A DNA stretch of 64,000 bases. Source: DAISVY01 sp036826635 (GTDB taxonomy: Bacteria; Zixibacteria; MSB-5A5; GN15; FEB-12). This document shows positions 60,301 to 64,000 of the stretch, piece after piece. Position 1 is the stretch's first letter. Every line of letters starts with the position of its first letter. A program made the position numbers and the translations under genes. Location: assembly GCA_036826635.1 (NCBI GenBank), contig DAISVY010000003.1, positions 220,120-284,119 on the forward strand, written 5' to 3'. Below the pieces are notes generated by a model. That model had not been told where the DNA came from. It did no database searches and saw only the letters and a list, made by a program, of their open reading frames with translations.

Positions 60301-60873
60301 ATGAGCATTATGCGAATCCTTTCTATTGTCGCTGTGATCCTGTGTCTCGGGGCCGGGTTTGCCTTCGGTGCCACCGTTGACATGGAGATCTCGGGCAAGG
60401 GGGCGGTTAACGACAGTACGATCAAGGTCGGTGAACCGGTGTCCGTGGATATTTACTGGTCCAATGACAAGGACGGCCGTCGCGGATTCACTACGGGTTT
60501 CAGGGTTTTCTCTGACGATATTAACAAGGTCATCCATGTCTCCGATAGTGGCAACGGTTTGAACGACAACGGCGACATTAAGGGTCATAACGGCTGGGAA
60601 AATACCTCGGTGTGGGATTTCGCCGGAATCTGGACGGTTATGGTGGACTGGGACGGCGCTTTGCCGGACACCGTAGGCTTTGGCGGGGCTGTTATCAAGA
60701 ACCGCTACGATAAGCACGAACGTGAAAAAGTTCTGTCATGGGATCTTATCATCCCCGAGGAAGGTACAATTACCATCGATTCCACGTTCTTCCGCACCGG
60801 CGGGTTCTGGAAGTTCGGTTCCGGTGAACAACCGGAATGGAAGGGGCCTTACACGTTCAAGGTGGTAAAGTAG
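60301..60873 (+). CDS. Secreted protein of unknown function, beta-sandwich-like
   Basis: 190 residues. Signal peptide MSIMRILSIVAVILCLGAGFAFGA. The mature part is beta-rich with VGEPVSVDIYWSN, a DGALPDTVGFGGAVI segment, EEGTITIDSTFF and WKGPYTFKVVK. This layout resembles secreted, cohesin-like proteins I associate with Zixibacteria-type genomes; that is recognition by eye, not proof. GGGAG ribosome site. A terminator follows. Confidence 0.6.
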   Translation: MSIMRILSIVAVILCLGAGFAFGATVDMEISGKGAVNDSTIKVGEPVSVDIYWSNDKDGRRGFTTGFRVFSDDINKVIHVSDSGNGLNDNGDIKGHNGWENTSVWDFAGIWTVMVDWDGALPDTVGFGGAVIKNRYDKHEREKVLSWDLIIPEEGTITIDSTFFRTGGFWKFGSGEQPEWKGPYTFKVVK

Positions 60874-60886
60874 TTTGACTGTGACA

Positions 60887-60915
60887 GGCTCGCCGCGAAG
60901 GCGGGCCTTTTTTTT
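60887..60915 (+). terminator. Rho-independent terminator after the secreted protein gene
   Basis: Stem GGCTCGCC (60887-60894) with GGCGGGCC (60900-60907), one G-T pair, loop GCGAA, then eight T (60908-60915). Confidence 0.85.
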
Positions 60916-60922
60916 GCCCGTT

Positions 60923-61708
60923 ATGAAGCATCTCAGGTTTTCCATAAATCTTCTGTTGCTGTGTCTGGTCGCTACGGGGTGGTCCCGGGAATCGGATAGT
61001 GTGGACAACGGGGATACTCTCACCGATCCGTATATAGTCAGTATCGAACGGCTCACGGTGGATGATATGAAGCTGTACGATACTCTGGACGTAACGGTGG
61101 AATCATTCGGGCGGAGTCTGGCCGGTTTTCTTTTCAAGGTCGGTACTACCAGTTCTTTCGCTGAGATAGTCGAAATTCTTCCCGGTGAAGTAGCTGATTC
61201 CTGTGGTTGGGAATTCTTCCGGGCGTTACAGGTCAATACCATCGACCAGCCTGAACTCCCCCCGGATCTCTGGCGGGTAACGGCTCTGGCCAAGTTGTCG
61301 GCCGATACCACGCAGCCGCTGTGTTATGGCTTTGACCGGCCGGCCTCGCTTATGCGGCTGGTTGTATCGAGTGCCCATATGAGCCGGATACCCGACACGA
61401 CCGCCCCTATTTTCTTCTTCTGGCAGGATTGTCGCGATAACGTTATTTCCGATGCTGCCGGGGATCACCTGTTTGTCTCGAAACGGGTTTTCGATTATTT
61501 TCCCGTCGATTTACCCTCCGAAAAAGATGTGTTCCCGACCCGTTTCGGGGCTCCTCATCAGTGTTTCAATCCCAACATCAAAAACGCTCCCCGTCGTCTG
61601 GTCGAGTTTCATAACGGGGGAGTCGAGTTCAAACTGGACCTCGGTCATGCGGCGGTGGATACGGTCGATATTGTTGATACCACCGGTGCAGAACCGGTTG
61701 AGAAGTAA
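60923..61708 (+). CDS. Secreted protein of unknown function, possibly cohesin-like
   Basis: 261 residues. Signal peptide MKHLRFSINLLLLCLVATGWS. The mature part has an AGFLFKVGTTSSFAEIVEILPGE segment (like the first strands of cohesin-type domains), DSCGWEFF, and a PIFFFWQDCRDNVISDAAGD motif with two nearby Cys. No enzyme motif is seen. The start is set at 60923 because the frame from 60875 runs through the terminator. It begins eight bases after that terminator, so residual read-through or an unseen promoter must drive it. Confidence 0.55.
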   Translation: MKHLRFSINLLLLCLVATGWSRESDSVDNGDTLTDPYIVSIERLTVDDMKLYDTLDVTVESFGRSLAGFLFKVGTTSSFAEIVEILPGEVADSCGWEFFRALQVNTIDQPELPPDLWRVTALAKLSADTTQPLCYGFDRPASLMRLVVSSAHMSRIPDTTAPIFFFWQDCRDNVISDAAGDHLFVSKRVFDYFPVDLPSEKDVFPTRFGAPHQCFNPNIKNAPRRLVEFHNGGVEFKLDLGHAAVDTVDIVDTTGAEPVEK

Positions 61709-61803
61709 TCATTCCTGTTGACATAAGCGTCTCTGAAGCTACCTTTCGGGGCAGTATTTCGGGGACCGGTGTACAATTCCGATTCCGGACAAAGGATCAG
61801 CGT

Positions 61804-63003
61804 ATGAGACTCTACGAATTCGAAGGCAAGCAGTTATTCAGGCAATATGGTATTCCCGTCCCGGAAGGCAAAGTCGTGACTTCGCCGGCCGAAGTGTACG
61901 ACGTCGTACAGTCTTTCGCCGGACCGGTGGCTCTCAAGTCGCAGGTGCTTACCGGTGGGCGCGGTAAAGCGGGTGGAATCAAGCTGGCTGACGGTCCCAA
62001 TCAGGCCCGGACTCTGGCCGAGGGGCTGTTTGAGCTGAAAATCAAAGGCTTTCCGGTCGAACGGCTCTTGATCGAACCCCGGCTGAACATTTTGCGTGAA
62101 TACTATATCGGCGTGACTATTGATCGGGCCAAGTACAGGCTGGTGATTATCGGCTCCGGCGAGGGCGGCGTGGATATCGAACAGACGGCCGAGCAGGCGC
62201 CCGAGAAAATTGTCAGGAAATCTTTCAAGGTCGACGAGCCCCTTTACGGGTTTGACACTCTCGACCTTGCGAAAAAGATCGGTCTTCCGCAGGAACACAT
62301 GAAAGCCGGAGCGGCTATTATCGGTCGACTGTTCCGTCTTTTCCGTGACTATGACGCGAAGCTGGTTGAGATAAACCCGCTGGTACTTACGGCCGAGGGC
62401 GAACTGATTGCGGCCGACAGCCGCATATCGCTCGATGATGACGCCCTGTTCCGCCACCCCGACCTTAAAGAGGCGGGCATCGAGAAGCGTCACGAGGAAG
62501 GCGAACTGACACCGCGCGAAAAACAGGCCACCGACTGGGGAATACCGTATCTCGATCTTGACGGCAATATCGGTATGTTTCCCGGAGGAGCCGGATTCGG
62601 CATAATGGGCAACGATTTCATTTACCATTACGGTGGGCGCCCGGCGAATTTCATGGATTCCGGCGGTGGTCCTTCGCCGGAGAGAATCGCCAAGATGCTG
62701 GTATTGCTCGACGAAAATCCCCAGGTCAAAGCTATTTTCGGGGCCCGTTTCGGCGGTATAAGCCGTTGTGACGATTTCGCCAAGGGCGTTATCATGTTTC
62801 TCAAAGATCACGGTCTTTCCAAGCCGATGGTCATGCGCATGACGGGAAACATGTGGCAGGAAGGTGTCCGATTGTTTGAAGAGGCCAGGAAAGAAGACCC
62901 ATTACTCATGGAGAAAGTTGAGTTCCACGGTATTGAGACGCCGATTGAGGAAATATCAAAACGTGCGGTAGAACTTGCCCGGCAGCAGGAAGGGGGACAC
63001 TGA
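61804..63003 (+). CDS. sucC: Succinyl-CoA ligase-type beta subunit, divergent
   Basis: 399 residues. ATP-grasp domain with RLYEFEGKQLFRQYGIPVP and KSQVLTGGRGKAGGIKLADG, the magnesium site LVEINPLVL, and a C-terminal CoA-ligase domain. Several usually invariant segments differ: GNIGMFPGGAGFGIM where GNIGCLVNGAGLAM is expected, and GARFGGISRCD where VNIFGGI.RCD is expected. Makes or uses an acyl-CoA with ATP or GTP; succinate is the default substrate but citrate or malate-type ligases are related. AAGGA ribosome site; overlaps sucD by one base. Confidence 0.82.
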   Translation: MRLYEFEGKQLFRQYGIPVPEGKVVTSPAEVYDVVQSFAGPVALKSQVLTGGRGKAGGIKLADGPNQARTLAEGLFELKIKGFPVERLLIEPRLNILREYYIGVTIDRAKYRLVIIGSGEGGVDIEQTAEQAPEKIVRKSFKVDEPLYGFDTLDLAKKIGLPQEHMKAGAAIIGRLFRLFRDYDAKLVEINPLVLTAEGELIAADSRISLDDDALFRHPDLKEAGIEKRHEEGELTPREKQATDWGIPYLDLDGNIGMFPGGAGFGIMGNDFIYHYGGRPANFMDSGGGPSPERIAKMLVLLDENPQVKAIFGARFGGISRCDDFAKGVIMFLKDHGLSKPMVMRMTGNMWQEGVRLFEEARKEDPLLMEKVEFHGIETPIEEISKRAVELARQQEGGH

Positions 63004-63869
63004 TGGCTATCCTGGTTGACAAAAACAGTAAGGTGATGGTTCAGGGGATAACCGGCGGAGCCGGAAAGTTTCACACCGAGCGCATGCTGGCTTACGGTAC
63101 GAATATCGTCGGGGGTACTTCGCCGGGTAAAGGCGGGCAGAGCATACATGAACGGCCGGTTTTTGATACTGTCGAAGAATGCGTGACTGAAACCGGGGCC
63201 GATGTCTCCGTAATTTTCCTTCCGGCTCAGTTCGTCAAGGAAGCTGCTATCGAGGCTATTCGGGCCGGTATCAAATTTTTGGTGGTGATTCCCGAGCATA
63301 TCCCCATTCACGATATGCTTTACGTGCGCGAGGAAGCGGTTGCCCACGAGGCGGTAGTCATCGGCGGCAACACGGCCGGGGTTATCAGTCCCGGTCAGGC
63401 CAATTTGGGTATTATGCCCGATATCGCTTTTTCGCCCGGCCGGGTGGGGACAGTTTCCCGCTCGGGTTCGATTACATACTACGTTGCCGATACCCTCAGC
63501 CGGACCAACTACGGTCAGACTACATGCGTGGGGTTGGGTGGTGATCCCGTTTTGGGGTCGACTTTTGCCGAGATCCTCTGGAAGTTCGAACAGGACGACA
63601 AGACCAGGGCGGTGGTGATGTGTGGGGAGATCGGGGGGGTGTATGAAGAACACGCCTGCGAGACTATTTCTAAGATGAAAACCCCGGTGCTGGCCATGAT
63701 CGGCGGTATATATGCGCCGCCGGGGAAACGGATGGGGCATGCCGGGGCGATTGTCGAGGGCAAAATGGGCACGGCCCGGGAAAAGCTCGACCGGTTGGCT
63801 GCCGCCGGGGCGCATCCCTGCCGGACATTCACCGATATTCCGACCACGCTCAAGAAGCTGGGTGTATAG
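63003..63869 (+). CDS. sucD: Succinyl-CoA ligase-type alpha subunit, divergent
   Basis: 288 residues. CoA-binding Rossmann domain (VMVQGITGGAGKFHTERMLAYGTNIVGGTSPGKGG), SRSGSITYYVADTL, CVGLGGDPVLGSTF, CGEIGGVYEEHA, and the phosphohistidine in GKRMGHAGAIV. The usual GPNCPGVI loop reads GGNTAGVI. Forms a complex with the preceding subunit and works beside sdhCAB in the oxidative or reductive TCA route. Confidence 0.84.
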   Translation: MAILVDKNSKVMVQGITGGAGKFHTERMLAYGTNIVGGTSPGKGGQSIHERPVFDTVEECVTETGADVSVIFLPAQFVKEAAIEAIRAGIKFLVVIPEHIPIHDMLYVREEAVAHEAVVIGGNTAGVISPGQANLGIMPDIAFSPGRVGTVSRSGSITYYVADTLSRTNYGQTTCVGLGGDPVLGSTFAEILWKFEQDDKTRAVVMCGEIGGVYEEHACETISKMKTPVLAMIGGIYAPPGKRMGHAGAIVEGKMGTAREKLDRLAAAGAHPCRTFTDIPTTLKKLGV

Positions 63870-63941
63870 AGATCTCTGACCTCATCTCGGTTTTTATACT
63901 ATGTGAGACTGGTGGGTCCATTTTTGAATCCGCCGCTTACG

Positions 63942-64000
63942 TCATTTGATAATCACAAATTTACCGATTTGGGTGCGGGAGTCGGACTCGACCACCCAGT
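63942..64000 (-). CDS. C-terminal end of a minus-strand protein, cut by the window edge
   Basis: One minus-strand frame ends with WVVESDSRTQIGKFVIIK and a TGA at 63944-63942. The GKFVIIK ending resembles the last strand of secreted sorting or FlgD-like domains in FCB-group proteins. Only 18 residues are visible, so this is tentative. Confidence 0.25.
   Translation of the reverse strand, partial: WVVESDSRTQIGKFVIIK

Noticed and set aside
61718..61723. TTGACA upstream of sucC as a -35 element
   Set aside because: No -10-like hexamer lies 15-19 bases downstream.
1..64000. CRISPR arrays, tRNA and rRNA genes, insertion sequences, phage genes
   Set aside because: I looked for regular direct repeats, cloverleaf-like stems, transposase motifs and phage structural genes and found none; a tRNAscan or Infernal run would settle the RNA part.

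Overview
The window is about 64 kb of dense, GC-rich bacterial chromosome. The diderm signs are clear: a TamA/BamA-type Omp85 protein beside a TamB-type translocator, two AsmA-like proteins, several lipoproteins and a type IV pilus motor set. Two points suggest an uncultured FCB-group lineage, most like candidate phylum Zixibacteria. One is a secreted M28 peptidase ending in a dockerin-like double repeat. The other is a pair of secreted proteins of a type I associate with that group. This placement is inference. There is also a five-helix, single-cytochrome succinate dehydrogenase and an MglA/Roadblock cluster. I see no rRNA, tRNA, CRISPR array, insertion sequence or prophage.

Layout. 1-7 kb: the end of a degenerate HtrA-like protein, an AhpD/CMD-fold protein, and the tamB-tamA pair. 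7-13 kb: a cysteine desulfurase with mnmA (tRNA 2-thiolation), an UPF0173 hydrolase and an AsmA-like protein. 13.5-15.7 kb: two overlapping genes that each carry only part of a histidine kinase. 15.7-19.8 kb: housekeeping yicC-gmk-rpoZ-topA. 19.9-24.6 kb, minus strand: a CHASE/PAS histidine kinase, an Rcp1-type receiver and a REC-HK-REC hybrid. 25-27.8 kb: xerC-hslV-hslU. 27.8-36 kb: a LiaF-like membrane protein, argF, a lipoprotein, a hotdog thioesterase, two poorly known proteins, the M28 peptidase and rpsT. 36-40 kb: murJ and a comEC homologue whose C-terminal hydrolase domain has lost its metal motif.

40-51.5 kb is the most interesting block. It holds a DUF4388/PATAN protein with an MshEN-like repeat, a small membrane protein and then a promoter that matches the sigma70 consensus exactly. 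After the promoter come four Roadblock/LC7 proteins of different architecture, an MglA-type GTPase with a long tail, pilB, pilT, pilC and a PilS-like sensor kinase. I read it as a polarity or switching module wired to the pilus motor. 51.5-56.5 kb: a two-parvulin lipoprotein, a polyprenol/DAG-kinase-type membrane protein, a cold-shock protein, a threonine aldolase and an RNase Z-like hydrolase. 56.5-64 kb: sdhCAB on the minus strand, two secreted proteins, a divergent succinyl-CoA-ligase-type pair, and the edge of a further minus-strand gene.

At least four genes (874, 24967, 30602, 54554), and probably murJ at 36033, have a -10-like hexamer ending 6-7 bases before the start codon and no Shine-Dalgarno. 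They are probably read from leaderless transcripts. Other genes have normal AGGAGG-type sites, so both start modes appear to coexist.
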